Source: an uncultured Treponema sp.
GTDB taxonomy: Bacteria > Spirochaetota > Spirochaetia > Treponematales > Treponemataceae
Assembly (NCBI GenBank): GCA_934699065.1
Contig: CAKUWD010000070.1
Coordinates: forward strand, 1 to 12,929
DNA: 12,929 nucleotides
Direction: 5' to 3'
The notes beneath the pieces were generated by a model. It was not told the origin of the DNA. It made no database searches and was given only the letters and a program-made list of their open reading frames with translations. Of this stretch, positions 1-7,858 are shown piece by piece. Within the stretch, counting starts at the first letter, position 1, and every line of letters begins with the position of its first letter. A program made the translations under genes and the position numbers.

Positions 1-11
1 AATTTCTTCAT
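1..11 (-). CDS. 5' end of a gene running off the left edge
   Basis: Only three codons and part of a fourth are inside the window: ATG at 11-9, then AAG, AAA, TT (Met-Lys-Lys-). The start is supported by a near-perfect Shine-Dalgarno, GAGGTGAT on the minus strand at 24-17, five bases before the ATG, and by a plausible promoter further upstream. A Met-Lys-Lys beginning is common in exported proteins, but the product cannot be identified from this. The gene has the same orientation as the beta-CASP enzyme and lies about 180 bases beyond its stop, separated by palindromic repeats. Confidence 0.6.
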
Positions 12-44
12 AATAAATCACCTCTGAAAAAAAATGTATTAATC

Positions 45-73
45 AGAATAATGAATTGAGAAGAAATTTGCAA
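45..73 (-). promoter_or_regulatory. Predicted sigma70-type promoter for the left-edge gene
   Basis: On the minus strand, TTGCAA (73-68) and TATTCT (50-45) are separated by exactly 17 bases. A transcript would start near 38 and reach the GAGGTGAT ribosome-binding site at 24-17. The -10 is a moderate match in AT-rich DNA, so this is a plausible call, not a firm one. Confidence 0.4.
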
Positions 74-85
74 ATAGAGATATCG

Positions 86-175
86 TGTCATCCCGAAACT
101 GTCTGGAAATCGATTATGACAGATCCTGAAACAAGTTCAGGATGACAGTTATGTTATGTTCAGGATGACAGTTAT
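86..175. repeat. Dispersed palindromic repeat cluster (REP-like)
   Basis: Several related pieces lie just downstream of the beta-CASP gene. ATCCTGAA at 123-130 and TTCAGGAT at 136-143 form a perfect 8-bp hairpin with a 5-base loop. The 17-mer TTCAGGATGACAGTTAT occurs at 136-152 and again at 159-175. TGTCATCCCGAA at 86-97 is the reverse complement, with one mismatch, of TTCAGGATGACA at 136-147. This word family (TGTCATCCTGAAC...) is a widespread intergenic palindrome in bacterial genomes. It could form a stem-loop at the 3' end of the minus-strand transcript, but it has no strong U-tract and I do not call it an intrinsic terminator. Confidence 0.7.
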
Positions 176-194
176 TTTAAGTTCTGCTTGCCAG

Positions 195-1619
195 TTAGTC
201 TAATTCGTATTCCTTTTCTGGTGCAACGATTTCGACATTTTTGTAGCCAGCCTCTTCAAGATGCTGCTTAAAGCCTTCCTGCTGGTCAAGTTCTCCATGA
301 ATAAGGAAGATTTTTTTGAGGCGGCTTGTGTCAATTTCGCCAAGCCATTCAATCATCTCAGAATAATCAGCATGGGCAGAAAAACCGTTACACTTTTCAA
401 CCTTTGCTTCTACCTTATACTTGTCACCAAGAATAGTAACTTCCTTTTGGCCATCAAAAATGCGTCGGCCGAGAGTATTTTCTGCCATGTAGCCTACAAT
501 CATAATTGTATTACGAGGATTAGAAATTTCGTTAGCAAGATGATAGAGAACACGGCCTGCTTCACACATTCCATCAGCGGAAATGATAATCATAGGACCT
601 TCTTTTTTATTGAGAGCCTTAGAATCTTCTACACTGGTTGTATAAATCAAAGAATTGAAACCAAACGGATTTTTATGATGCTTGAGGAAGGCTTCGTTTA
701 CACTTTCATCGTAACATTCAGGGTGTACACGGAATACTGAAGTTGCATTGCTTGCCATAGGTGAATCAACATAAATAGGAACAACAGGAATCTTTTTCTG
801 GTCTGTAAGAAGATGTAAATAGAAAACAAGTTCCTGAGCACGTTCAATTGCGAATGAAGGAATTATGATTTTTCCTTTTTTTGCACAGGCATCGCGGACA
901 ATTCTTATAAGTTCTTTCATTGCAAGATCATGATTGTCGTGAAGCTTGTTACCATAAGTCGATTCAAGATAAATATAATCCGGAGCCGGCATATCTGTTG
1001 CAGGATTACGGATGATTGGCTTACACTTACGACCTATATCACCAGTAAAGAGCAGACGGGTTTCTTTTTCCGGCTCTTTTGGATTTGGATTGATTGTCAC
1101 ATTGGCAAAAGCAGAGCCCAGAATGTGACCGGCATCAAAAAATTCAAGCTGAACATCAGGAGCAATATACATTTTGCGGTTATAAGAAAGAGATATAATC
1201 TGATTTGCAGCCGCAACACAGTCGTTTTCGTCGTAAAGAGGCTTCCAGGTAAACTTTTCGCCCTTTTTACGTGCCTGCTTACCAAGGAATTCAGCATCGT
1301 GAGCCTGAATGCGGGCAGAATCCATCATTACAAGGTTTGCAATATCGCGGGTTGCAGGAGTAGCATAAATATTTCCGCGCCAGCCCTTCTTTGTAAGAAC
1401 AGGTAAAAGTCCACAGTGATCCAGATGTCCATGAGTCAAAATAACAGACTCAAGTCTCTCATGGTCAATATCAAAATTTCGGTTCTTTTCATCAGATTCT
1501 TTTCGTTTTCCCTGAAAGGAACCACAGTCTATCATAAACATTCTGTCATCAATTTGAAAAATATGCTTGGAACCAGTAACTTCTTCTGCAGCACCGAGCG
1601 AAAAACACTTAATAGACAT
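195..1619 (-). CDS. Beta-CASP metallo-beta-lactamase-fold RNase-like protein
   Basis: This 474-residue protein has the full beta-CASP layout: an N-terminal metallo-beta-lactamase core, the inserted beta-CASP region and a C-terminal RNA-specificity (RMMBL) segment. Visible metal-site motifs are HGHLDH at 63-68, AGHILGSA at 163-170, GDIG with Asp194 at 193-196, SAHAD at 414-418, and HGE at 441-443. ESTYG at 219-223 is typical of the family. Known members are zinc-dependent cytoplasmic RNA endonucleases or exonucleases related to CPSF-73. The length fits the shorter bacterial subgroup (COG1236-like) and not RNase J, which is about 550 residues. The start is supported by GGAGG at 1630-1626, six bases upstream, and a strong promoter. 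No metal ligand appears to be lost. The RNA target cannot be inferred. Confidence 0.93.
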   Translation of the reverse strand: MSIKCFSLGAAEEVTGSKHIFQIDDRMFMIDCGSFQGKRKESDEKNRNFDIDHERLESVILTHGHLDHCGLLPVLTKKGWRGNIYATPATRDIANLVMMDSARIQAHDAEFLGKQARKKGEKFTWKPLYDENDCVAAANQIISLSYNRKMYIAPDVQLEFFDAGHILGSAFANVTINPNPKEPEKETRLLFTGDIGRKCKPIIRNPATDMPAPDYIYLESTYGNKLHDNHDLAMKELIRIVRDACAKKGKIIIPSFAIERAQELVFYLHLLTDQKKIPVVPIYVDSPMASNATSVFRVHPECYDESVNEAFLKHHKNPFGFNSLIYTTSVEDSKALNKKEGPMIIISADGMCEAGRVLYHLANEISNPRNTIMIVGYMAENTLGRRIFDGQKEVTILGDKYKVEAKVEKCNGFSAHADYSEMIEWLGEIDTSRLKKIFLIHGELDQQEGFKQHLEEAGYKNVEIVAPEKEYELD

Positions 1620-1655
1620 AACAAACCTCCGTGAAGTAAAAACTTGCTAACTGAA

Positions 1656-1684
1656 ATTATAAATCGGTTTTTATAATATGACAA
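1656..1684 (-). promoter_or_regulatory. Sigma70-type promoter of the beta-CASP gene
   Basis: On the minus strand, TTGTCA (1684-1679) and a consensus TATAAT (1661-1656) are separated by exactly 17 bases. The start point would be near 1649, giving a leader of about 30 bases that contains GGAGG at 1630-1626. The palindromic element at 1694-1908 begins ten bases upstream of the -35 box. Confidence 0.7.
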
Positions 1685-1693
1685 ACAATTATT

Positions 1694-1908
1694 TTAAGTT
1701 CGGGGTCTTCCACGATAATTATGGCAGGCGGAGCAGGTAGAGGATACGGACTGCCTCTTGAGCTTTTTGGCGCTTAGCCATAAAAAGAATCCGAGGATTT
1801 TTGCCTGCAAAAACCGCAGGATTCTTACACAAAAAAGGGAAAGCGAGCATGTTCGTATCCTATACCTGCGGGAGCCTGCCATTTTTTCACGAGAGCCCCC
1901 GAACTTAA
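1694..1908. mobile_element. 215-bp near-palindromic MITE-like element
   Basis: The ends are a perfect 12-bp inverted repeat, TTAAGTTCGGGG (1694-1705) and CCCCGAACTTAA (1897-1908). Inner paired blocks continue the symmetry: ATGGCAGGC (1721-1729) with GCCTGCCAT (1874-1882), an AGGTA-AGGATACG block against CGTATCCTATACCT, and AAGAATCC...TTTTTGC against GCAAAAA...GGATTCTT near the centre. The whole unit can therefore fold into one long imperfect hairpin. Both ends carry TTAA, which could be a target duplication or part of the element. No transposase is encoded. It is either a non-autonomous mobile element or a large dispersed structured repeat. It sits between two divergent promoters. Confidence 0.65.
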
Positions 1909-1931
1909 GATTTATATGATTTTTATTTGAA

Positions 1932-1960
1932 TTGTTTTTTATGAAAAATTGATTTATAAT
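1932..1960 (+). promoter_or_regulatory. Sigma70-type promoter placing the start point on an ATG
   Basis: TTGTTT (1932-1937) and a consensus TATAAT (1955-1960) are separated by 17 bases. The usual start point, seven bases after the -10, is position 1967, which is the A of the ATG opening the DUF2804-like frame. The mRNA is thus predicted to be leaderless, in agreement with the lack of a ribosome-binding site at usable spacing. Confidence 0.65.
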
Positions 1961-1966
1961 AGAAGA

Positions 1967-3019
1967 ATGTATTCACGGCAGTTTAGTGAACCGCCAGAAC
2001 ATCTGGTACAAAACGGCAAGGCGCATTTCGGCTCGTTTAATGGAGTCTCCCCTAAAACAGACATCAGGGGAATGAGAGCACCTTATGCTGGAGTTCCGGT
2101 TCCTTCTATTATATCTAACCTCAGAATTAAAAGCCGACTGGACTTTGTCTTTTCTCTTAACGACTATATTGGATTATCACAGTTTTATGATTTTAAGGTT
2201 ATAGGACTTGGTGAAATAATATTCTGGAATAAATCTAGCGGCAAAAAATATGTATATCATACTATCATGCCGTCGCGTCGCCGCTTTGTTCCGGTTTTGA
2301 CAACACGCGGTATTTGTGCCTGCTACAGAAAATCACGCTATATAAAGATTTCCTGGGGACGACAGCATAAACATCATGCGCTTGCTTTTAAGGTAAAAGG
2401 AGATAGTGCACGTCCGAACGCAGAAGGTTATATGTATTCACCTATGCAGGATGATATGCACACGGATGCACTTTTTGTATGTCCTTCACCAGCTTCTTCA
2501 AGATGCAGTGCAACATGGTTTTCTTCAATGAATGTTTCCGGACATGTTGCTGTAAATGATGAAAAAACTGAAGACAGTAATGGTCTTGGCATGATGATTT
2601 TGAACAGAGCTTATTATAAGTTCCATTCAAAGTCTTCTACCGTATATGGAATCGGAAACGTCAAAAATAAGAAAATTGTTTTTTATCTGAAAACTTCAAA
2701 TATGGATGCAGCAGATTCTGATTCCTACAACTGTAATGTTCTGGTTGTAGACGGAAAACAGACAGCTCTTCCTTCGGTTTATATGACTCATCCTTTTGGA
2801 ATTGACAAGAACTGGATTATACAGGATACCGAAAGCATGGTAGATTTAACCTTTACCCCACTTTCGGTAAATTCTCGAACGCTAAATCTTATTGCTTTAA
2901 GAACTAATTACCATACAATGTATGGCACCTTTGAAGGTGTACTTCTTACAGCGGATGGCGAAAAAATAATTCTTAAAAACTTTCCTGGTATGCTTCACAA
3001 AGGTATGCTGAGGCTTTAG
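1967..3019 (+). CDS. DUF2804-like conserved protein
   Basis: A 350-residue protein without signal peptide or membrane segment. I recognise the DUF2804 pattern from the C-terminal third: a Trp-Ile-Ile-Gln-Asp-Thr-Glu stretch, then an Asp-Leu-Thr-Phe-x-Pro block, then a Gly-Thr-Phe-Glu-Gly-Val-Leu segment followed by Asp-Gly-Glu. The N-terminal half contains the usual Ile-Ser-Asn-Leu-Arg entry. The function of the family is not established; a beta-rich, lipocalin-like or carotenoid-1,2-hydratase-like fold is a possibility only. The frame extends upstream to a TTG at 1949, but that start lies upstream of the promoter's -10 box, so ATG 1967 is preferred. The next gene begins 18 bases after the stop, so the two are probably one transcript. 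Confidence 0.72.
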   Translation: MYSRQFSEPPEHLVQNGKAHFGSFNGVSPKTDIRGMRAPYAGVPVPSIISNLRIKSRLDFVFSLNDYIGLSQFYDFKVIGLGEIIFWNKSSGKKYVYHTIMPSRRRFVPVLTTRGICACYRKSRYIKISWGRQHKHHALAFKVKGDSARPNAEGYMYSPMQDDMHTDALFVCPSPASSRCSATWFSSMNVSGHVAVNDEKTEDSNGLGMMILNRAYYKFHSKSSTVYGIGNVKNKKIVFYLKTSNMDAADSDSYNCNVLVVDGKQTALPSVYMTHPFGIDKNWIIQDTESMVDLTFTPLSVNSRTLNLIALRTNYHTMYGTFEGVLLTADGEKIILKNFPGMLHKGMLRL

Positions 3020-3027
3020 GTAGATTC

Positions 3028-3032
3028 GGAGG
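3028..3032 (+). promoter_or_regulatory. Strong ribosome-binding site of the 656-residue protein
   Basis: GGAGG lies five bases before ATG 3038, in the short gap after the DUF2804-like stop. It contrasts with the apparent lack of a ribosome-binding site on the first gene of the same unit and fixes this start. Confidence 0.7.
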
Positions 3033-3037
3033 AAAAT

Positions 3038-5008
3038 ATGGCTGAAAAAATTAATGGAACCGCAGATTGGGCTCCGGGAACTCTGGACAAGACTAGAAAA
3101 AATATTGGTGAAATCAGTGATAGAGATGCTGCAGACATGGCAAAAAAACTTGGAGGAGAGGTTCTTTATGAACGCACAACCTCTGGGGGCGGTGGAGCTT
3201 CGGGCAAAGCTGGAAGAATCGTAAGACAGCCAGGCGGAGGTGCCGGTGGTTCAGCGGGCAGAAGCGGTGCTGGAGCAGGAAATTCAGGAGTTGGTGGAAT
3301 GGGCGTATCAAGTGCGACAAGAAGAAGAAAGGAAGATTTACCTGTAATTTCAAAGAAAGCAGCAGGGCTTATGGACAAATTGATGATGTCCAGTGAATAT
3401 AAAATCAAACCGAATTACGGAGTATTCAACTTTATCCGTTCTTTCCAGAAAAACGGAATGGAAAAAATTGTACCCGAGTTTTATGAATATACGATAAAAC
3501 AAGCCACAGAGCACATGGAAGGTTTTATCACCGTAATAAAAACTCTGATTCAGATTGCTCCTTCTACTTATAAAACAAAAATTGCGAGCGGAACAGAATC
3601 TAAGTTTAAGTTCTTACGAAATGTTGCCGGCTGGGCAATGCAGCCTATTAAGGTTGAGTATATCAACTTACAGGGAATTACAGAGCCTCTTATTGTTGCT
3701 GATTTGATTCCTCTTGTTCGTGCAATTTATAAACCACTTATTACTGTATATTATTACGGAAACACAAAGATTCCAAAGCTGATAAAAGAGATCTATGCTG
3801 ATGAAGCAGCATATCCGGATTCTCCAAAAGACAAGCTTTCTCAATTTGCTAAACAGGCAATTACTGAATGGCTTTACATAGAAACAGAAGTAATCAAAAA
3901 GCTCTACCCTCTTCTTATGAGGATGTGTTCTGATACTTATGAAGGCTATCCAACTTTCTTCAATTCAAAGGTTGGAGAAATTCTTAAATTTGTTGGTCTT
4001 CATAAATTCGACCTGCTTCTGCCGGAAAAACCAAAAGAGCCTGCTCCAGAAGAAAAGAAGACTAAAGCTCCTCCTCCAGAAAAAGGAATCAAAGATTCAA
4101 CTGTAATAACAGGTCTTAAGATTTTGAATCAAATGTTCCCGGAGGCTGGTTTTGACCGTCTTGATGAACATCCGGATTTGTATCCTTACTTTCAGCCGCT
4201 TTTCCATTACAAAGACGGCTTCAACATTCTTTCACCAGAAAATCCTATTCAGGTAATTTGTGTACTTCAGCATATTATCGAAGACTGTTTCCAGGGCTGC
4301 CGCAACATCAGATTTGCAGAACCAGCTGAACAGAAAAAGGGCGCTGATAATATTACGGCAATTATGGATGACTGGTCTGCATATCGTGAAGATACATTCG
4401 AGCAGTTATATTGTGAGCCTCTTTGCGACCTTGTAAACTCGGTTTATTCTCAGCCTGATTTTGATAAGTCTCACATCGGTAAGAAAATGATTACTTCGCT
4501 TTTATGGCAGACTACTTATCATTACATGCCTAACTTTAAGTTTGAACAGCTTCTGCTTGAGCATCCTACAGATGAAAGCAAATACCGTCCGCTTTTCCAC
4601 CGTACAGACTTTGCAAGAAAATTCCTTACACTTGTAATTAATGAATGTGATCAGAAAGCGGCTACTAAAGCAACCTGTTCACTCATCGAAAATCCGTGGG
4701 AACATTATAAGTTTGATATTCCTAACGAAGTTTCTAAGAGACTTGATGTATTGCTTGGCGCCCAGAACAAAACTGCAAACACTACAGCGAACAACGCAAA
4801 CCTGCTTAAATACACACTGTGTTTCATAGCTGTTCTTGACTGGTGGATTAATAATCCGGGAAGCCCTGCTTACACAACAGATCCTATGCACATCTGGCGT
4901 GTTTCTGATGCAGATGGCAAACCTCAGTTCTCAGTACCGGAACGCAAAGATCAGAACAAACTGTTTGCCGACGGAATACGAGCTAGTTATCAGAAATCTG
5001 CGAAATAA
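3038..5008 (+). CDS. Gly-rich 656-residue conserved hypothetical protein
   Basis: I do not recognise a characterised family; it may be a spirochaete-restricted protein. Visible layout: a short polar N-terminus (1-48), a low-complexity Gly/Ser/Ala-rich stretch (about 49-92), a basic Arg-Arg-Arg-Lys patch near 95-98, a mostly helical domain rich in aromatic residues (about 100-328), a Pro/Lys/Glu linker (329-350), and a second helical domain (about 351-656) ending in Trp/Tyr-rich segments. There is no signal peptide, lipobox or clear membrane helix, so it is probably cytoplasmic. The Gly-rich and Pro-rich stretches look like flexible tethers between two globular parts. It is cotranscribed with the DUF2804-like gene and ends convergently with the kinase gene, with a repeat between them. 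Confidence 0.85.
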   Translation: MAEKINGTADWAPGTLDKTRKNIGEISDRDAADMAKKLGGEVLYERTTSGGGGASGKAGRIVRQPGGGAGGSAGRSGAGAGNSGVGGMGVSSATRRRKEDLPVISKKAAGLMDKLMMSSEYKIKPNYGVFNFIRSFQKNGMEKIVPEFYEYTIKQATEHMEGFITVIKTLIQIAPSTYKTKIASGTESKFKFLRNVAGWAMQPIKVEYINLQGITEPLIVADLIPLVRAIYKPLITVYYYGNTKIPKLIKEIYADEAAYPDSPKDKLSQFAKQAITEWLYIETEVIKKLYPLLMRMCSDTYEGYPTFFNSKVGEILKFVGLHKFDLLLPEKPKEPAPEEKKTKAPPPEKGIKDSTVITGLKILNQMFPEAGFDRLDEHPDLYPYFQPLFHYKDGFNILSPENPIQVICVLQHIIEDCFQGCRNIRFAEPAEQKKGADNITAIMDDWSAYREDTFEQLYCEPLCDLVNSVYSQPDFDKSHIGKKMITSLLWQTTYHYMPNFKFEQLLLEHPTDESKYRPLFHRTDFARKFLTLVINECDQKAATKATCSLIENPWEHYKFDIPNEVSKRLDVLLGAQNKTANTTANNANLLKYTLCFIAVLDWWINNPGSPAYTTDPMHIWRVSDADGKPQFSVPERKDQNKLFADGIRASYQKSAK

Positions 5009-5020
5009 AGTAAGGTGTTC

Positions 5021-5090
5021 TGCGGTGGTTTCGACAGGCTCAACCACCGTATGAGCAGATTGCTTCGTCGCAGGCTCCTCGCAATGACAA
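5021..5090. repeat. Two abutting dispersed palindromic repeats between convergent genes
   Basis: Module 1 is a hairpin with CGGTGGTT (5023-5030) pairing with AACCACCG (5042-5049), extended by a G-U and a U-A pair to 5021-5030/5042-5051, with the loop word CGACAGGCT. Module 2 (about 5058-5090) reads, on the minus strand, TTGTCATTGCGAGGAGCC followed by TGCGACGAAGCAATC, with attgc/gcaat ends pairing. Both word families (TGAGCCTGTCGAAACC and CATTGCGAGGAGC...GAAGCAATC) are common intergenic palindromes in unrelated bacteria. The kinase reading frame runs through module 2 and stops inside module 1. The hairpins probably also slow or end transcription from both sides. Confidence 0.75.
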
Positions 5091-5897
5091 CAAGGCACTT
5101 TCAAAATCAACTCCATACCAGTTATAATCTTTATGACTGAGGGTGGCTTTTATTGACTCTACTACGAAGTCTGCCGCAAGCCGGCAGGCTTTTTCTATTG
5201 TGAGACCGCGCACAAGAGCCCCTGTAAGAACACTGGCAAAAATATCTCCGGTGCCGTGAAAATTTTGAGGCATTTTTTCGTGAAAATACCAGGTAATTTT
5301 TTCTGTCTGAGAATCATAAGTTGCAATACCAAGTTTTTTATCATCAAAAGAAATACCTTTAAGAACAATTTTCCGCGCCCCAAGTTCAGAAAGCTTTTTT
5401 AATAAATCTTCTATATATTCTTTAGTATAACCTTGTGAAACATAAGGAATACCAAGCATAAAGCTTGCTTCAGTAAGATTAGGAACAATAACATCGGCTT
5501 TTGAGCAGAGACTTGCCATTGCAGCAGCAAAATCCTTTGTAAATCCGGAATAAAGCGAACCGTTATCTCCCATACATGGATCTACAATTACACGGGTTCC
5601 GCCACCACCGAAATCTTTTATAAAAGTCTGCATAAGTTCTATCTGTTCAAAAGAGCCAAGGTAGCCAGTATAAATTGCATCAAAAGTAATTTTTTCCTGC
5701 TTCCAGTGATTTGTAATAGAGGAAATATCTCCGGTAAGATCGCGGAATGTAAAACCTTTGAATGCTGTATGTGTAGAAAGAACGGCTGTTGGAAGGACAC
5801 AAGCTTCTACTCCCATTGCCGAGATAACTGGAAGTGCAACTGTTAGGGAGCACTTACCAACACAGGAAATATCCTGTACGGTTATAATACGTTTCAT
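5040..5897 (-). CDS. pdxY: Pyridoxal/pyridoxamine kinase (PdxY/PdxK type)
   Basis: A ribokinase-superfamily enzyme of 285 residues that phosphorylates pyridoxal, pyridoxamine or pyridoxine with ATP to the 5'-phosphate, for vitamin B6 salvage in the cytoplasm. Family motifs: the N-terminal VQDISCVGKCSL substrate segment, VDPCMGDNG at 105-113, VPNLTEA at 138-144, and the anion-hole and catalytic FHGTGD at 213-218 with Asp218 as the base. Length is normal for the family. The start overlaps the stop of the upstream diguanylate cyclase as ATGA (5897-5894), so translation is probably coupled. Residues 270-285 are encoded by the dispersed repeat and should not be expected in orthologs; the core is intact, so activity is likely retained. 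PdxY versus PdxK subtype is uncertain. Confidence 0.9.
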   Translation of the reverse strand: MKRIITVQDISCVGKCSLTVALPVISAMGVEACVLPTAVLSTHTAFKGFTFRDLTGDISSITNHWKQEKITFDAIYTGYLGSFEQIELMQTFIKDFGGGGTRVIVDPCMGDNGSLYSGFTKDFAAAMASLCSKADVIVPNLTEASFMLGIPYVSQGYTKEYIEDLLKKLSELGARKIVLKGISFDDKKLGIATYDSQTEKITWYFHEKMPQNFHGTGDIFASVLTGALVRGLTIEKACRLAADFVVESIKATLSHKDYNWYGVDFESALLSLRGACDEAICSYGG

Positions 5898-7852
5898 TTT
5901 TTTACCTTTTGAGATTTTTTACTGCGCTTATCTTCATACATCTTTGCATCTGCTTTGTCCAGCACTACCTGGAAGCCTTCTTTTTTATCCAGTGGCATAA
6001 GGCTATAGCCGATACTTGCTTCAACCGGAATCGACATCGCTTCATTTGCCGTTTCCAGATACCCCCTGAAGCGAGAAACTTTTTCGCTCAGCCGCTGTTC
6101 GGTATAGTCTCCGACACCGAGAATAAAAAATTCGTCGCCGCCTCCGCGGACACATATTTCGTTGTCGTCCGTAATACTGCGGATTGCATTTGCTACAAGA
6201 GAAATTCCATTATCACCTTCAGAATGACCGTAATTATCATTTCGCTTTTTCAAGCCATCCATATCAGCAACAATTGCAAAAATCTTAGCCCCTTCTTCAG
6301 CTTCTGATATTTTAGCTTCGATTGAATTTTCAAGGCCACGGCGATTTCTTAGACCTGTCATAGCATCATGCTCAGAAAGATAAATTGAACGATACTTTGT
6401 TCTGCTCATCTCAAGCGCATTATTTATATTGCGGATATAATTTCTGAAAACCTGACCAACATGACCTGGAAGGCTTAAATCATTTTGTAAAACTACATAG
6501 CCAAGACTTATCTTTCCAAAATGAAGAGGCGCAAAATAATAAACCTGAGGTTCTTTAAAGGTTTCTTTTGGTTCTTCTTCTAAAGCAGGAAGCATAGATT
6601 TTCTGTTAAAATATCGTTCCCTTCCCTCTCCAATAAAAACATGATGACTCCAGCCATGAAGTTTTGAACCATTATGCGCTGATATTGCAAGCAGCATTCT
6701 GTTACTATACCCTTCAGAAAAATCAGCATCGGTATTCAACCAGTCATCGTTTAAGCAGATATAAAAACGTTTATAAGGTTTAAGAAGATATTTTGTTTCG
6801 TAAATCTTTCCAAGACAAACTTCGGGAGTTTCTGCGCCAGTAAGGATTTCTGCCATATAAGATTCCTGGAGCATTGTCATATTTATATTATCCCACACAG
6901 AACTGTCATTGTAATTATATTTTATACCTGCAGAATCTCCAGGAAAGAAGGCGCGTGTATATGAAAAATCTTCATCACAACCACAGGAAGCACCAATTTT
7001 AAAATTCAAATCTTCTTTTTCAACATAGGGGACAATGGAAGCAGCAGGATCAATTATCGTACGTAAATAATTTACACCTTCAGCACCGGTCTTTGCCTGG
7101 TACGGAACATAAGAAGTAAGAGGCGGTGTATTGATTGCAGCTTCTCTGACAGCTCCAAAACCGGTAACAATAACATCATCTGGAACTTTTATATTATTCT
7201 TTTCAAGTTTATTGATAAGACCAAGTGCCATATGATCAGAAAGACAAATGACAGCGTCAGGAAGATCTAGTTCACCGGAAATATAGCGGTTTGCAAGCCG
7301 TTCACCGCCAAGATACCAGTAATCTCCACGGAAAATCCGGTTTTCGTCCATTGGAATATCAAATGAATTAAGAACTTCGAGGATTCCGTTAAGCCTCATA
7401 TTTGTAAGAGGAGAATCATCCGGACCGCTTAAAATGTCAAAATCACGGCAGCCATGTTTTTTTATCAGATGTTCAGTAATTTTATTGAAAGGTGTTTTAT
7501 CATCAGTATAAATAACCGGAAAATCACCAAATTTTCTATCAAGCGAAATAACAGGCTTAGAACAATTAGAAAACAGAGAAATCAGTTTATCATAAAGAAA
7601 CATATTCTGATCTTCGGTCATGGGAATAGGTGTAATGATAAAACCATCAAAAAGATCAAAATTAATAATATTATAGATATTCAGTTCGCCCTGAAGATAG
7701 TTCTTATAATAATTACAAACAGAAACCAGTGCAGAAACGACAACAACATCATATCCGTATCTTTTGCATTGAGAAAAAACTCCCTTCATAATGCGGCTGG
7801 TATATTCAGATTCAGGAGAAATAGTAACAAGACAGATTCTCTTTCGTTTCAT
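5894..7852 (-). CDS. Diguanylate cyclase with LacI-type ligand-binding sensor domain
   Basis: From ATG 7852 the product has 652 residues. Residues about 2-290 form a periplasmic-binding-protein-like domain of the LacI regulator type (Peripla_BP_3), but with no helix-turn-helix and no signal peptide, so it should sense a small ligand in the cytoplasm. It ends in the Ser-Cys-Gly-Cys motif usual in such fusions. A linker or sensor region (about 300-485) precedes a C-terminal GGDEF domain (about 494-640) with ADMDG, NDNYGHSEGD and an intact GGDEF at 571-575. The canonical RxxD inhibitory site is absent. It should make cyclic-di-GMP from GTP. An in-frame ATG at 7870 exists but lies upstream of the predicted start point. 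It is coupled to the kinase gene by a 4-base overlap; whether they share a function is unknown. Confidence 0.9.
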   Translation of the reverse strand: MKRKRICLVTISPESEYTSRIMKGVFSQCKRYGYDVVVVSALVSVCNYYKNYLQGELNIYNIINFDLFDGFIITPIPMTEDQNMFLYDKLISLFSNCSKPVISLDRKFGDFPVIYTDDKTPFNKITEHLIKKHGCRDFDILSGPDDSPLTNMRLNGILEVLNSFDIPMDENRIFRGDYWYLGGERLANRYISGELDLPDAVICLSDHMALGLINKLEKNNIKVPDDVIVTGFGAVREAAINTPPLTSYVPYQAKTGAEGVNYLRTIIDPAASIVPYVEKEDLNFKIGASCGCDEDFSYTRAFFPGDSAGIKYNYNDSSVWDNINMTMLQESYMAEILTGAETPEVCLGKIYETKYLLKPYKRFYICLNDDWLNTDADFSEGYSNRMLLAISAHNGSKLHGWSHHVFIGEGRERYFNRKSMLPALEEEPKETFKEPQVYYFAPLHFGKISLGYVVLQNDLSLPGHVGQVFRNYIRNINNALEMSRTKYRSIYLSEHDAMTGLRNRRGLENSIEAKISEAEEGAKIFAIVADMDGLKKRNDNYGHSEGDNGISLVANAIRSITDDNEICVRGGGDEFFILGVGDYTEQRLSEKVSRFRGYLETANEAMSIPVEASIGYSLMPLDKKEGFQVVLDKADAKMYEDKRSKKSQKVKK

Positions 7853-7858
7853 TTTTTT

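Noticed and set aside
1..68. 9-bp inverted repeat AATTTCTTC (1-9) and GAAGAAATT (60-68)
   Set aside because: AT-rich, with a loop of about 50 bases; the first arm is better explained as the start codons of the left-edge gene.
172..1701. 13-base match TTATTTTAAGTTC at 172-184 and 1689-1701, possibly ends of the same repeat
   Set aside because: The match does not extend past the AT-rich word, and a 13-base coincidence is expected about once in a window of this size.
1694..1882. A 62-codon minus-strand frame inside the palindromic element
   Set aside because: It lies wholly in the inverted-repeat structure, is rich in Arg/Ser/Cys without a domain, and has no ribosome-binding site.
3114..3408. 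Pro/Leu-rich minus-strand frames opposite the Gly-rich region of the 656-residue protein
   Set aside because: They are the complement of Gly codons, with no start signal or domain.
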